DNA from: Dehalococcoidia bacterium
Lineage (GTDB): Bacteria; Chloroflexota; Dehalococcoidia; Dehalococcoidales; W498
Length of the DNA stretch: 64,000 nucleotides
Reading direction: 5' to 3'
NCBI GenBank assembly: GCA_011170285.1
Contig: DUEE01000014.1
Span: 79,062-143,061, forward strand
Below are positions 28,656 to 37,098 of this stretch, in pieces; positions within the stretch are counted from its first letter, which is position 1, and each line of letters starts with the position of its first letter. The notes beneath the pieces are model-generated. The model did no database searches and was not told the DNA's origin. It was given only the letters and a program-made list of their open reading frames with translations. Position numbers and translations under genes: made by a program.

Positions 28656-28763
28656 TGGGGAAGTTTGAAGGAGAGGGAGCAGACTCGCCTTGCGTAGCTC
28701 GACAGAGTCGCAGTCGGGTGACCTTTGGCTCGACTCGGAGAGGGGATAAAGGGGGTGAGGTAG
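28656..28763 (+). repeat. Dispersed GGGGATAAAGGGGGTGAGG repeat, copy A
   Basis: Non-coding insert between the floxC- and floxB-like genes. It holds inverted-repeat-rich sequence (CTCGACAGAGTCG, GGCTCGACTCGGAG) and ends in GGAGAGGGGATAAAGGGGGTGAGG. The last 24 bases match the reverse complement of 56595-56618 at 22 of 24 positions. The other genes of this operon are separated by only 1-4 bases, so this looks inserted. Confidence 0.65.
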
Positions 28764-29804
28764 ATAAACAAGCCCAAGAAAATAAACAAAGGGGAGATAG
28801 AGGGACTCCTCAATAAGTGGAGCCAAGAGTTTACTGTATTTGTCCCATCGCAAGAAAATGGGGTGGCAATGCTGGCTAAGTGGGGTGGCAAGGATACCAG
28901 CTTTTTGGATTGGTACCGGAATACAATCACGCCAGCCAAGGCTAACTTCTTCCCACCTATGGAGGAAATGTTTAGCTTCCGAAAAGATAGGGAAGGCTAC
29001 CGTATAGAATTACCACCCTCAGACGAAGGCAAGCAATTGATTTTTGGCATTCGCCCCTGTGATGCCAGAGCCCTAGCTATACTGGATATGACCTTTAAGG
29101 ATGCCTATGAAGACCCTTATTACCTTTCTAAGAGGAATAACGCAGTACTGATCGGGCTTGGGTGCATTAAACCCTATGATAGCTGCTTTTGTACTTCACT
29201 AGGCATCAGTCCAGCCGAATCAACCGATGTTGACTTGATGCTTACTGATATTGGTGACCAGTTCTTGATTGAAGAGATTACTCAGAAAGGTAAAGAACTA
29301 ATTGCCAGAGCCAGCGGAGTAGAAGATGCAACTGAAGCCGATGAAGCTAGAGCTAAAGAAGCAAAAGAATCATCCTATAATAAGGTAGCCAGAAAAATAG
29401 AAACCGAGGACATCAAGGAGAAGCTGTTGCCCAACTTTGACAATCAAGACTACTGGGAGAGAGTAGCGGCTAAGTGCCTGAGTTGTGGTATTTGCACCTT
29501 CCTTTGTCCCACTTGTTTTTGCTTTGATATTAGTGATGAGCTGGTTAAAAATCAGGGCGAAAGATTTAGGTGCTGGGATAGCTGTGCCTTTCCCATCTAT
29601 ACCAAGATGCCGATGGAAAACCCCAGGGTGGAGAAGTGGCGGCGGGTGAGACAGAGGGTATATCATAAATATCAATTCTACCCTATGAATTTTGGCGTTA
29701 TAGCTTGCACCGGCTGTGGGAGATGTATTCGCCAATGCCCGGTGAACTGGGATATTACCCAGGCGCTAAATAGCCTGCCAGCCAAGGTAAAAGCGGAAAA
29801 CTAA
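28764..29804 (+). CDS. FloxB-like 4Fe-4S protein (HydB/AsrA type), probable AUA start
   Basis: Fe-S subunit like HydB of sulfhydrogenase or AsrA of sulfite reductase. The FGIRPCDARALAILD motif and the cysteine clusters CLSCGICTFLCPTCFC and CTGCGRCIRQCP are present. The only ATG/GTG/TTG starts are GTG 28863 and ATG 28869, but the frame stays open upstream to a TAG at 28761 and codes a family-like N-terminus (KINKGEIEGLLNKWSQEF). The first codon after the TAG, ATA at 28764, lies about 8 bases after GGGGG. The extended start (346 residues) is therefore proposed; an automatic caller would give 28863-29804. The stop is one base before the next gene. Confidence 0.8.
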   Translation: MNKPKKINKGEIEGLLNKWSQEFTVFVPSQENGVAMLAKWGGKDTSFLDWYRNTITPAKANFFPPMEEMFSFRKDREGYRIELPPSDEGKQLIFGIRPCDARALAILDMTFKDAYEDPYYLSKRNNAVLIGLGCIKPYDSCFCTSLGISPAESTDVDLMLTDIGDQFLIEEITQKGKELIARASGVEDATEADEARAKEAKESSYNKVARKIETEDIKEKLLPNFDNQDYWERVAAKCLSCGICTFLCPTCFCFDISDELVKNQGERFRCWDSCAFPIYTKMPMENPRVEKWRRVRQRVYHKYQFYPMNFGVIACTGCGRCIRQCPVNWDITQALNSLPAKVKAEN

Positions 29805-29805
29805 A

Positions 29806-30687
29806 ATGACAATTACCGATATCAGCCATAGAAGAAGATATCTTAATAGGGGTAATATCTATCTGCCCCATATAGCGATAATCGAGAAGATAATAGATGA
29901 AACCCCCGGTGAGAGGGCTATCAGAACCTTTCATTTCAATTTTAAGGATGAGAAGCTGAGGGAAGAGTTCACCTTTGAATCAGGCCAATTTGCCGAATAT
30001 TCTATTTTTGGTATAGGTGAAGCCCCCTTTTGTATTTCCTCCAGCCCGACTAGAAGCGACCACCTAGAGTTCGCTGTACTACGGTTAGGCAAGGTAACCA
30101 ATGCCCTGCACCGGCTCAGTGTTGGTGCTGAAATAGGCTTCAGGGGACCTTATGGCAACAGCTTTCCCCTGGATTTGTTACAGGAGAAGAACCTGATATT
30201 TGTTGCCGGTGGCATCGGCTTAGCTCCACTGAGGTCTCTAATCTGGAATGTCATAGACAACAGAGATAAATACGAAAACATAGATATTATCTATGGGGCT
30301 CGCAGCCCATCTGACCTGTGTTTCAAATATGACCTGGATGACTGGGACAAGAATAAAACGGTAAATATGGTAACTACTGTTGATAGAGGAGATGAGACTT
30401 GGATGGGGAGAGTTGGTTTTGTTCCTGCGGTATTAGAGCAAGTGGCTCCTTCAGCCAGCAATACTGTAGCTATCGTTTGTGGACCACCGATTATGATAAG
30501 GTTTACCTTCCCTGTACTGGAAAAATTGGGTTTCACCCCGGAACAAATGATAACTACCTTAGAAAAGAGAATGAAGTGCGGTATCGGCAAGTGCGGGCGG
30601 TGCAATATTGGTAATCTATATGTCTGCCGTGATGGTCCGGTGTTCTCCTATGCCCAGATTAAGAGCTTCATCTCTAGCGAATATTAG
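29806..30687 (+). CDS. FloxA-like FAD/NAD(P) oxidoreductase (HydG type)
   Basis: 293 residues of the ferredoxin-NADP reductase superfamily, close to HydG/AsrB and dihydroorotate dehydrogenase electron-transfer subunits. Visible are the FAD-binding region near APFCISSSP, the NAD-binding GGIGLAPLRS motif, CGPPIM, and a C-terminal [2Fe-2S] site, CGIGKCGRCNIGNLYVC. It would oxidise NAD(P)H and pass electrons to the Fe-S subunits. It is last in the operon and convergent with hdrA, 26 bases away. Confidence 0.87.
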   Translation: MTITDISHRRRYLNRGNIYLPHIAIIEKIIDETPGERAIRTFHFNFKDEKLREEFTFESGQFAEYSIFGIGEAPFCISSSPTRSDHLEFAVLRLGKVTNALHRLSVGAEIGFRGPYGNSFPLDLLQEKNLIFVAGGIGLAPLRSLIWNVIDNRDKYENIDIIYGARSPSDLCFKYDLDDWDKNKTVNMVTTVDRGDETWMGRVGFVPAVLEQVAPSASNTVAIVCGPPIMIRFTFPVLEKLGFTPEQMITTLEKRMKCGIGKCGRCNIGNLYVCRDGPVFSYAQIKSFISSEY

Positions 30688-30703
30688 AGTACAGCCGTAC
30701 TCT
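30686..30703. terminator. Hairpin between convergent flox-like and hdr operons
   Basis: Perfect inverted repeat AGAGTAC-AGCC-GTACTCT, followed by TTATT. It is short and modest in GC, so a bidirectional terminator role is plausible but not strong. Confidence 0.4.
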
Positions 30704-30713
30704 TATTCTCCAA

Positions 30714-32672
30714 CTATACCAGCATGCCTTCCATTTGAGCAACAATTTGCTCATTAGTAAAGTGATTAAGGGTTATAGCGTCACTGGGACAACCGCTGAC
30801 ACAGGCGCCACAGCCCTTACATAGAGCCTCGTTAACCCGACACACTTCCTTCTCCTCCTCAAAAGAAATAGCCCCAAAGGGACAAACGAGTTTACAGGTC
30901 TGGCATCCAGAGCAGATACTTTCATTAATAACGGCAGTAGCTGCCTCAATCTCTACCCTTCCTTTGCTTATCATAGCCAGAGCCTCAGCCGCCGCTGCTG
31001 ATGCCTGAGCCACAGTATCAGGAATATCCTTGGGACTCTGACAGCAGCCAGCCACAAATATTCCGTCAGTCATGGTAGCTACCGGATCCAGCTTGGGATG
31101 TCTCTCGAGGAAAAAGCCATCGGCACTGCGACTGATATTAAATAGTCGGGCAACAGCCTCAGCATCTGGTTGCGGCTCAAGAGCAACACTTAGAATAATC
31201 ATGTCCACCGGCAGGCGGCGCTGCCTGCCGATTAAGGTATCCTCAAATTGAATAATGAGATTACCTTCTTCTTCAGGCTTTTCGGCTATGTTGGTTATTT
31301 CTGCTGGGCGACCTCGGATAAAAATAGCCCCTTCATTAAGAACCCGATTGTAGAATTCCTCATAGCCTTTACCAAAGCTCCTAATATCAATATAGAATTC
31401 ATAGACCTCAGCCGCGGTATGCTCCTTTATCAGGTGGGCAAGCTTCATAGAATACATACAGCAGACTCGGGAGCAATACTCGTGATACTTCTCATCTCTA
31501 CTGCCGACACAGTGGATAATACCAATACTCTCCGGATGTGAGCCGTCTTTAAGCACGATTTCGCCATCGGTCGGTCCGGCTGAATTAACCATTCTTTCAA
31601 ACTCAAGGCTGGTGATAACATTATCAAATCGCTTGTAGCCATATTGATAGATAGGAGTAGGGTCAAAGACATTAAAACCAGTGGCTAAAATTATGGCGCC
31701 AACCTCTACCTCAATAATCTGGTCTTCCTGCTCGAAATCAATAGCCTTTGCCTCACAAATCTTCTCGCAGAGACGACATTTACCCTTTAGGAAGTAGATA
31801 CAGTGCTCTTTATCAATGACCGGTATATTGGGCACTGCCTGGGGGAAGGGAGTGTAAATAGCCTTTCTCTTGCCTATACCGGCATCAAACTCACTGTCAA
31901 CCTTCGACGGGCACTTGGTTTGGCATAAGCCACAGCCAGTGCACTTATCCTCATCAACATACCTTGCTCTCTTCTTGATTTTAACCTTGAAATTCCCGAT
32001 ATAGCCTGAAACCTCCTCGACCTCACTATAGGTCATTAGCTCAATATAGGGATGAGAGCCGACCATGGTCATCTTCGGAGTGAGAATACAGGCTGAGCAA
32101 TCCAGGGTAGGGAATGTCTTATCCAACTGAGCCATGTGCCCTCCGATACTGGGCTCCTTCTCCACTAAATAGACCTTGTGCTCAGAATCAGCAATTTTTA
32201 ACGCTGCCTGAATACCAGCAATACCTCCACCTACCACCAGAGTATCCGCATTAACCGTAACTTCCCTACTCTGCAAAGGCTGGTGATAATAAACTCGCCT
32301 TACCGCAGCGCTGACTAATGCCTTAGCCTTCTCAGTAGCTTCCTGTTTATCCTCGGTTACCCATGAGCAGTGCTCGCGAATATTTGCCATCTCAAATAGA
32401 TACTGGTTTACCCCTACCTCATGACAGGCACGGCGAAAGGTAGTCTCGTGCATCGTTGGTGAGCAGGAGGCAACAACTACACGATTAAGCCCCAATTCTC
32501 TAATATCCTTCTTAATTAACTCCTGCCCCGGGTCAGAACACATAAACTTATAATCACGAGACACCACTACCGAATCCAAATCCTGGGCAAATCGGGCTAC
32601 CTCTTCTACATTAACGGTGCTAGCAATGTTGCTCCCACAGTGACAGACATATACCCCAATTCTAGGCTCCAC
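30714..32672 (-). CDS. hdrA: Heterodisulfide reductase subunit A-like flavoprotein
   Basis: Large Fe-S flavoprotein of the HdrABC complex, the proposed electron-bifurcating subunit. The N-terminal YVCHCGSNI, the FAD-binding GGGIAGIQAALKIAD, the CSACILTPKM motif and four further cluster motifs (CTGCGLCQTKCP, a CRLCEKIC group, CSGCQTCKLVCP, CKGCGACVSGCP) are visible. The ORF track starts at TTG 32678; GTG 32672 is better spaced from AGGGAG (652 residues). It overlaps hdrB by about 11 bases. No selenocysteine codon is seen. Confidence 0.93.
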   Translation of the reverse strand: MEPRIGVYVCHCGSNIASTVNVEEVARFAQDLDSVVVSRDYKFMCSDPGQELIKKDIRELGLNRVVVASCSPTMHETTFRRACHEVGVNQYLFEMANIREHCSWVTEDKQEATEKAKALVSAAVRRVYYHQPLQSREVTVNADTLVVGGGIAGIQAALKIADSEHKVYLVEKEPSIGGHMAQLDKTFPTLDCSACILTPKMTMVGSHPYIELMTYSEVEEVSGYIGNFKVKIKKRARYVDEDKCTGCGLCQTKCPSKVDSEFDAGIGKRKAIYTPFPQAVPNIPVIDKEHCIYFLKGKCRLCEKICEAKAIDFEQEDQIIEVEVGAIILATGFNVFDPTPIYQYGYKRFDNVITSLEFERMVNSAGPTDGEIVLKDGSHPESIGIIHCVGSRDEKYHEYCSRVCCMYSMKLAHLIKEHTAAEVYEFYIDIRSFGKGYEEFYNRVLNEGAIFIRGRPAEITNIAEKPEEEGNLIIQFEDTLIGRQRRLPVDMIILSVALEPQPDAEAVARLFNISRSADGFFLERHPKLDPVATMTDGIFVAGCCQSPKDIPDTVAQASAAAAEALAMISKGRVEIEAATAVINESICSGCQTCKLVCPFGAISFEEEKEVCRVNEALCKGCGACVSGCPSDAITLNHFTNEQIVAQMEGMLV

Positions 32673-33561
32673 TCTCAACTCCCTGCTTTACCTTGTATAT
32701 ATAATCCAGCATTTTGCTTGGTGAGACTATATTTGTGTTTAATCCCAGTGATATGGGGTCAATCCCCAAAGCAATGCCAATTAATTGACTGGTGAATAAA
32801 ACGGGCAAGTTATAATGAGCCTTGAATTTACTATTTACCCTACTCTGATAGGCGTCAAGGTTTGTCTGGCACAGCGGACAGGGTGTAATGATGCACTGAG
32901 CACCATTCTCCACAGCATTCTCTAGTAATTTACGGATTAGGCCTAGAGCCAGCCCCTCTTCAGAGATGATTAAAGAGCCACCACAGCAGCGATTCTTTAA
33001 TGGGTAGGGCACAGCCTCGCCGCCAAGGCTATTCACCAGAATATCTAGGGACTGAGGAAACTCAGGGTCATCAAAGCCATAATCAGGGCGAACCATCTGG
33101 CAGCCGTAGTAGGGGGCTACCTTAAGTCCGTTGAGTGATCGCTTAACTTTGGAGGTAATAACCTCAGGGGTAACTTCATTAAATACAACTTCTATTAAGT
33201 GCCTTACTCGAACCTCACCGTGATACTCCAAATTAATAATAGCCAAAGCTTCATTTACCTCTCCCATTAGCTGAGGGTGCTGTTTTAAGCGTAAATTCGC
33301 CCCATATAAGGTCACAAAGCAGGAACTGCAAGGCGTTACCATGTCCAGCCCGGTTTTCTCAGCCAGAGCCAGGTTGCGAGCTGCTACCAAAATAGCCTCT
33401 CGTTCGCTTAGTGAGCCATATGGAGTTGAGCCACAGCATGTCCAGTTCTCCAACTCAATTAACTCCATATCCAAAGTTTTGGCTATAGCCTGAACCGAGA
33501 GACCGAGACCTTTGGCTGTAGCCTCAGATGAACAACCAGGGAAATATGAATAGTTTTTCAC
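32662..33561 (-). CDS. hdrB: Heterodisulfide reductase subunit B-like
   Basis: 299 residues with two complete CCG domains that in methanogens bind the catalytic [4Fe-4S] pair: FPGCSS...WTCCGSTPYG...TPCSSC and YYGCQM...NRCCGGSLI...TPCPLC. It is the disulfide-reducing subunit. Methanogen CoM/CoB cannot be assumed here, and no dsrC is in the window, so the disulfide substrate is unknown. It overlaps hdrC by 4 bases and hdrA by about 11. Confidence 0.93.
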   Translation of the reverse strand: MKNYSYFPGCSSEATAKGLGLSVQAIAKTLDMELIELENWTCCGSTPYGSLSEREAILVAARNLALAEKTGLDMVTPCSSCFVTLYGANLRLKQHPQLMGEVNEALAIINLEYHGEVRVRHLIEVVFNEVTPEVITSKVKRSLNGLKVAPYYGCQMVRPDYGFDDPEFPQSLDILVNSLGGEAVPYPLKNRCCGGSLIISEEGLALGLIRKLLENAVENGAQCIITPCPLCQTNLDAYQSRVNSKFKAHYNLPVLFTSQLIGIALGIDPISLGLNTNIVSPSKMLDYIYKVKQGVESGA

Positions 33562-34103
33562 TCACTACCTCTAATCTCTGCGAACTTTTGTATGAGCTTG
33601 GATAAATCCTCTTTACCTTTAACCCTCTTTGGTATTAACGGCATACGATGGCGCAGGAATAGCTTCAAGCCTACAGGTAGCATCTTGAGTGCCGCTAAGG
33701 GGTTAGTTGTCATATAGTACCTGAACATCATGCCAAGCTCATGGACTCGCCCATTACCCTTGATGGAGCTAACAAAACTCCGATACATAGCCGGAGTGCG
33801 GGTTCCTTTAACTCTAAAGCCTTGCTGATTTGCCAAGCATTCTAAAGTATGAGCTATCTCAGTTGGTTTGATTCCTCGTGGACAGCGCACTGTGCACATA
33901 TAGCAAGAGAGGCAATACCACATAGAGTTACTGGATAATACCTCATTTCGCATCCCGGCTCGAATCATAGCGATAATCTCACGTGGTGGGTATTCCATTT
34001 CATTAGCTACAGGACAAGAGCCGGTGCATACACCACATTGAATGCAAGCTCGAATATTCTCACCACCAGGGGTAGCCACAACCTCATCTACAAAGCTCTT
34101 CAT
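33558..34103 (-). CDS. hdrC: Heterodisulfide reductase subunit C-like
   Basis: 181-residue electron-relay subunit with two ferredoxin motifs, CIQCGVCTGSCP at about residue 20 and CLSCYMCTVRCP at about 64. The C-terminal half is helical and basic. It is the first gene of the hdrCBA operon; surE is divergent, with 108 bases between the two starts. The membrane segments of HdrE are absent, so the complex should be soluble. Confidence 0.92.
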   Translation of the reverse strand: MKSFVDEVVATPGGENIRACIQCGVCTGSCPVANEMEYPPREIIAMIRAGMRNEVLSSNSMWYCLSCYMCTVRCPRGIKPTEIAHTLECLANQQGFRVKGTRTPAMYRSFVSSIKGNGRVHELGMMFRYYMTTNPLAALKMLPVGLKLFLRHRMPLIPKRVKGKEDLSKLIQKFAEIRGSE

Positions 34104-34211
34104 ATCAACCCAAATGTTATCACAAACCTATGTGCTCGGCAAGGTTCCCCCTTATTTGCCTTTACTATCTCTGCCGTGATAAACTGTAAGGTTGAAATCA
34201 AAGGATTTTAT

Positions 34212-34991
34212 ATGAGAATACTAGTAACTAATGATGATGGTATATTTGCCCAAGGGCTATGGATTCTGGTCAAGGAGCTAAAGAACATTGCCCAGGTGAT
34301 AGTTGTAGCCCCAGATAGAGAGCAGAGTGCCATAGGCACCGCAGTTACCCTAAATCGACCGCTAAGAGCACAAAGAGTGATGCCTATGGTGCCAGAAATA
34401 GAAACCTACTCAGTAGAGGGCACCCCGGCTGATAGTGTTATCATGGCTTTAGGTGAGCTGGCTGGAAACAAGATAGACCTGGTTATTTCAGGTATTAACC
34501 ATGGAGTAAATCTGGGTGACGATGTATTTATCTCAGGAACGGTGGGGGCTGCTCTACAGGGTTATCTGCGTGGTTTTCCCTCCCTTGCCATATCAGTAGA
34601 TGCCGGGGACAACCTCCACTTGGATAATGCGGCTAAATTAGTCTCACTGGTAGCTAAAAAGATTGACTCTGGTGCGCTGCCTGTGAATATTCTCCTTAAT
34701 ATAAATTTGCCCAGTTTGTCTCTAGCCGAAATCAGAGGGGCAAAGATTACCCGCTTAGCCGGCGAAAGTCATATTAACTCAGTTGAGGAAAGGCATGATG
34801 GCAGACGTAGATACTACTGGCTAATCCGTGACAGAATAAACAAAAATACGAGTAAGAAAACAGATATATGGGCAATCGAGCAAGGTAATATCTCTATCAC
34901 TCCCCTGCATACTAATTTGTCTAGTAAGTCTTCATCCCCTATCAGGGCTAGCGTATGCTCTGACCTCCTTCACCAGTTACGCAAATGCTAG
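34212..34991 (+). CDS. surE: 5'-nucleotidase SurE
   Basis: Metal-dependent nucleoside 5'-monophosphate phosphatase linked to stationary-phase survival. The ORF track starts at 34038, overlapping hdrC; the true start is the ATG at 34212, 8 bases after AAGGA, giving MRILVTNDDGI (259 residues). Metal ligands are the NDDG pair, the serine in DREQSAIG and the Asn in SGINHGVNLG. It stands alone between the hdr operon and rpmH. Confidence 0.95.
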   Translation: MRILVTNDDGIFAQGLWILVKELKNIAQVIVVAPDREQSAIGTAVTLNRPLRAQRVMPMVPEIETYSVEGTPADSVIMALGELAGNKIDLVISGINHGVNLGDDVFISGTVGAALQGYLRGFPSLAISVDAGDNLHLDNAAKLVSLVAKKIDSGALPVNILLNINLPSLSLAEIRGAKITRLAGESHINSVEERHDGRRRYYWLIRDRINKNTSKKTDIWAIEQGNISITPLHTNLSSKSSSPIRASVCSDLLHQLRKC

Positions 34992-35065
34992 ATGGTTAGA
35001 AAAAAGTGAAATAGCACTAAATAGGCTAGGTGAGTGCCATAGATTGACATTGGAAAGGGGTTAGA

Positions 35066-35206
35066 ATGCCAAAAAGGACTTATCAGCCGAAGAGAATTCC
35101 AAGAAAGCGAGAGCATGGCTTTCTGGCGAGAATGAGCACCCGGAGTGGACGGAATGTGTTAAAAGCAAGGCGACTCAAGGGACGCAAGAGATTGACCGTA
35201 GTATGA
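35066..35206 (+). CDS. rpmH: 50S ribosomal protein L34
   Basis: Not in the ORF track because of its size. The ATG at 35066 opens a 46-residue basic protein: [19 protein letters not shown], then [20 protein letters not shown] and the end KRLTVV. It lies upstream of rnpA and yidD-yidC-jag, the usual neighbours. AAAGGGG precedes the start. Confidence 0.97.
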   Translation: MPKRTYQPKRIPRKREHGFLARMSTRSGRNVLKARRLKGRKRLTVV

Positions 35207-35253
35207 AACAAGAAGCACCGTGGTGAGGTTATTTGTTAACCCCGAAATAGCTT

Positions 35254-35278
35254 GTCCCGTAAAAACGATTTACGGGGC
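35254..35278 (+). other. Hairpin in the rpmH-rnpA spacer
   Basis: GTCCCGTAAA-AACGA-TTTACGGGGC forms a 10-base-pair stem (one G-U) about 50 bases after rpmH. No T run follows, so it is more likely an RNA processing or attenuation element than a terminator. The rest of the 182-base spacer shows nothing clear. Confidence 0.5.
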
Positions 35279-35388
35279 TTGGTTATGGGTTCAACCTCAT
35301 TCCTCTGTATAATTCGTCTTTTCAATTTTGCCTTGATAAATAGCCACTTTATTAGTTATTATTAGTAAACCGGTTAAGAGTAAGAATA

Positions 35389-35751
35389 ATGCGCCGAGAA
35401 GAATATATTACCAAGTCACAACAGTATGCATTGGTTTATAATGAAGGTAGCTCATGGGCGAATAGCTTAATAGTGATGAAGGCTTTACCTAACTGGCTTG
35501 CCTTAACCAAGTACGGCTTCTCGGTAGGCAAACGAGTGGGTAAGGCAGTAACCAGAAATAGGGTAAAGCGTTTGCTCCGTGAAATCTTGCGACTAATACC
35601 ACTTAAGCCGGGATGGGATATTATATTTATTGTTCGTACTGGGGCAGCTAACGCCAATTATACTACCCTTAAGAAATCGGTTGAGGCTTTGTTATTTCGA
35701 GCTCAATTATTGGCAGAGGAATATGAAGGAATTTGTCTTAAAGTTAATTAG
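35389..35751 (+). CDS. rnpA: Ribonuclease P protein component
   Basis: Protein subunit of RNase P, which matures the 5' end of tRNA. It has 120 residues. The family signature FSVGKRVGKAVTRNRVKRLLREI (basic RNR helix) is at about residues 45-65. The N-terminus is short, and the IIFIVRTGAANANYTTLKKSVE segment is typical. It overlaps yidD by 29 bases. Confidence 0.96.
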   Translation: MRREEYITKSQQYALVYNEGSSWANSLIVMKALPNWLALTKYGFSVGKRVGKAVTRNRVKRLLREILRLIPLKPGWDIIFIVRTGAANANYTTLKKSVEALLFRAQLLAEEYEGICLKVN

Positions 35752-35932
35752 ACTTTATCAGTTGACACTATCGCAGGTTACGCCACCGTCCTGTCGCTTC
35801 ACCCCAACTTGCTCTCAATATACCTATGAAGCTATCTCAAGGTATGGTTTCTCCAAAGGGGTGTGGATGGGGATAAAGCGACTAGCTTGTTGCCATCCCT
35901 TACATCCCGGTGGTTATGACCCTGTGCCATAA
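35723..35932 (+). CDS. yidD: Membrane protein insertion efficiency factor YidD
   Basis: Small 69-residue membrane-associated protein that helps YidC-dependent insertion. The family core PSCRFTPTCSQYTYEAISRYG and the CCHPLHPGGYDPVP C-terminus are intact. The ORF track starts at 35630; ATG 35723 gives the normal length (MKEFVLKLIRLYQLTLS) with GAGGAAT upstream. It overlaps rnpA by 29 bases. Confidence 0.95.
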   Translation: MKEFVLKLIRLYQLTLSQVTPPSCRFTPTCSQYTYEAISRYGFSKGVWMGIKRLACCHPLHPGGYDPVP

Positions 35933-35944
35933 TAGGGGGAGTAA

Positions 35945-37084
35945 ATGGAGTTTAGGAGTAATAAAGTATTGTTGGTCAAGGTGCTGCTCTTTCTGGTAAT
36001 ACTTATGGTAAGTGGGCTAGGCGTTTTCGGCTGTGTTGGAAGAGGGTCTATACCTAAGGGATGGTCAGGGGGAGTAGTAGCTGAAGACACTCTATTTTTG
36101 GGCTCTATGAAGGGTAAGCTTGTAGCCATAGATATATTAAGTCATACTCGTTTATGGGAAGTCCCTCTGGAGACTTCGGAACAAGCCGGTGGATTCGGCT
36201 GTGCGCCGGCATCTACGGCAGTAGCTATATATGGTTCTCCGGCAGTGGCGGAAGAATTGGTTTATGTTAGCGGATATAATGGTAAGATATACGCCTTTAG
36301 CGTTGGTAAGGATGAGCCGAGGTGGGTATATCCTCGTGAGGATAATCTTCAGCCTATTGTGGGTGGGGCTATTGTTGCCCAAGGCAAAGTCTATATGGGT
36401 TGTTCTGACGGGAAAGTCTATGCTCTGGACGCTGCCGATGGTTATAAGCAATGGGAGTTTCAAACCGGAGATAAAATTTGGTCAACACCAGTAATAGATG
36501 GTGACACCCTATTTATAGCTTCCTTTGATAAGAAACTCTATGCTCTAGATGCTACCAATGGCAGTAAGAAATGGGAGTTTGAGACCGGAGGGGCTATTGC
36601 CTCTACTCCTTTCGTCTATAATAATACCATTTATATTGGTTCCTTTGATAGGCATCTTTATGCGGTAAATGCTACCGATGGTAGCCTGGTGTGGAAGTTA
36701 GAGGTTAAAGCTGATAAATGGTTCTGGACGAAACCGGTAATTTGTAATAATACCATATATGCCGGAAATCTTGACGGCAAGGTTTATATACTGAATGCTG
36801 AAACTGGTGATGAGGTAGTAGACGCCATTGACCTTGTAAGCCCAATTTCCTCATCGCCGGTTCTAGTTGATGATTCAGTTATTATTGCTTCGGAAGAAGG
36901 TAGGGTGTGGACTATAGATACTAGTAATAACCAGGAGAGTGAGTTAATAAATCTGGGACAAAAGATATATGCTCCTCTTTATGCTAGCGATGGGGTCGTT
37001 TATATTCATACGAGTGAAGGGAGTCTTCACGCTCTGAATGCACAATCAGGGTCTAAACTGTGGAGTCTTTCGTTAAGTAGTTAG
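35945..37084 (+). CDS. PQQ-type beta-propeller lipoprotein in the yidC cluster
   Basis: 379 residues. A hydrophobic signal segment ends in a lipobox-like GVFGC (cysteine near residue 30). Eight repeats of the type (V/I)Y-G--DGK-YALDA-TG---W follow, an eight-bladed propeller like BamB or PQQ-like domains. PQQ ligands cannot be claimed. It lies between yidD and yidC, 12 and 14 bases from each, so it should be co-transcribed. BamB assists outer-membrane assembly in diderms; its role in a likely monoderm is unknown. Confidence 0.82.
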   Translation: MEFRSNKVLLVKVLLFLVILMVSGLGVFGCVGRGSIPKGWSGGVVAEDTLFLGSMKGKLVAIDILSHTRLWEVPLETSEQAGGFGCAPASTAVAIYGSPAVAEELVYVSGYNGKIYAFSVGKDEPRWVYPREDNLQPIVGGAIVAQGKVYMGCSDGKVYALDAADGYKQWEFQTGDKIWSTPVIDGDTLFIASFDKKLYALDATNGSKKWEFETGGAIASTPFVYNNTIYIGSFDRHLYAVNATDGSLVWKLEVKADKWFWTKPVICNNTIYAGNLDGKVYILNAETGDEVVDAIDLVSPISSSPVLVDDSVIIASEEGRVWTIDTSNNQESELINLGQKIYAPLYASDGVVYIHTSEGSLHALNAQSGSKLWSLSLSS

Positions 37085-37098
37085 TGAGGTAGATTTCG

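Noticed and set aside
28581-28939. Minus-strand ORFs over the repeat between the floxC- and floxB-like genes
   Set aside because: Low-complexity frames produced by the repeat sequence; no start site support and no recognisable motif.
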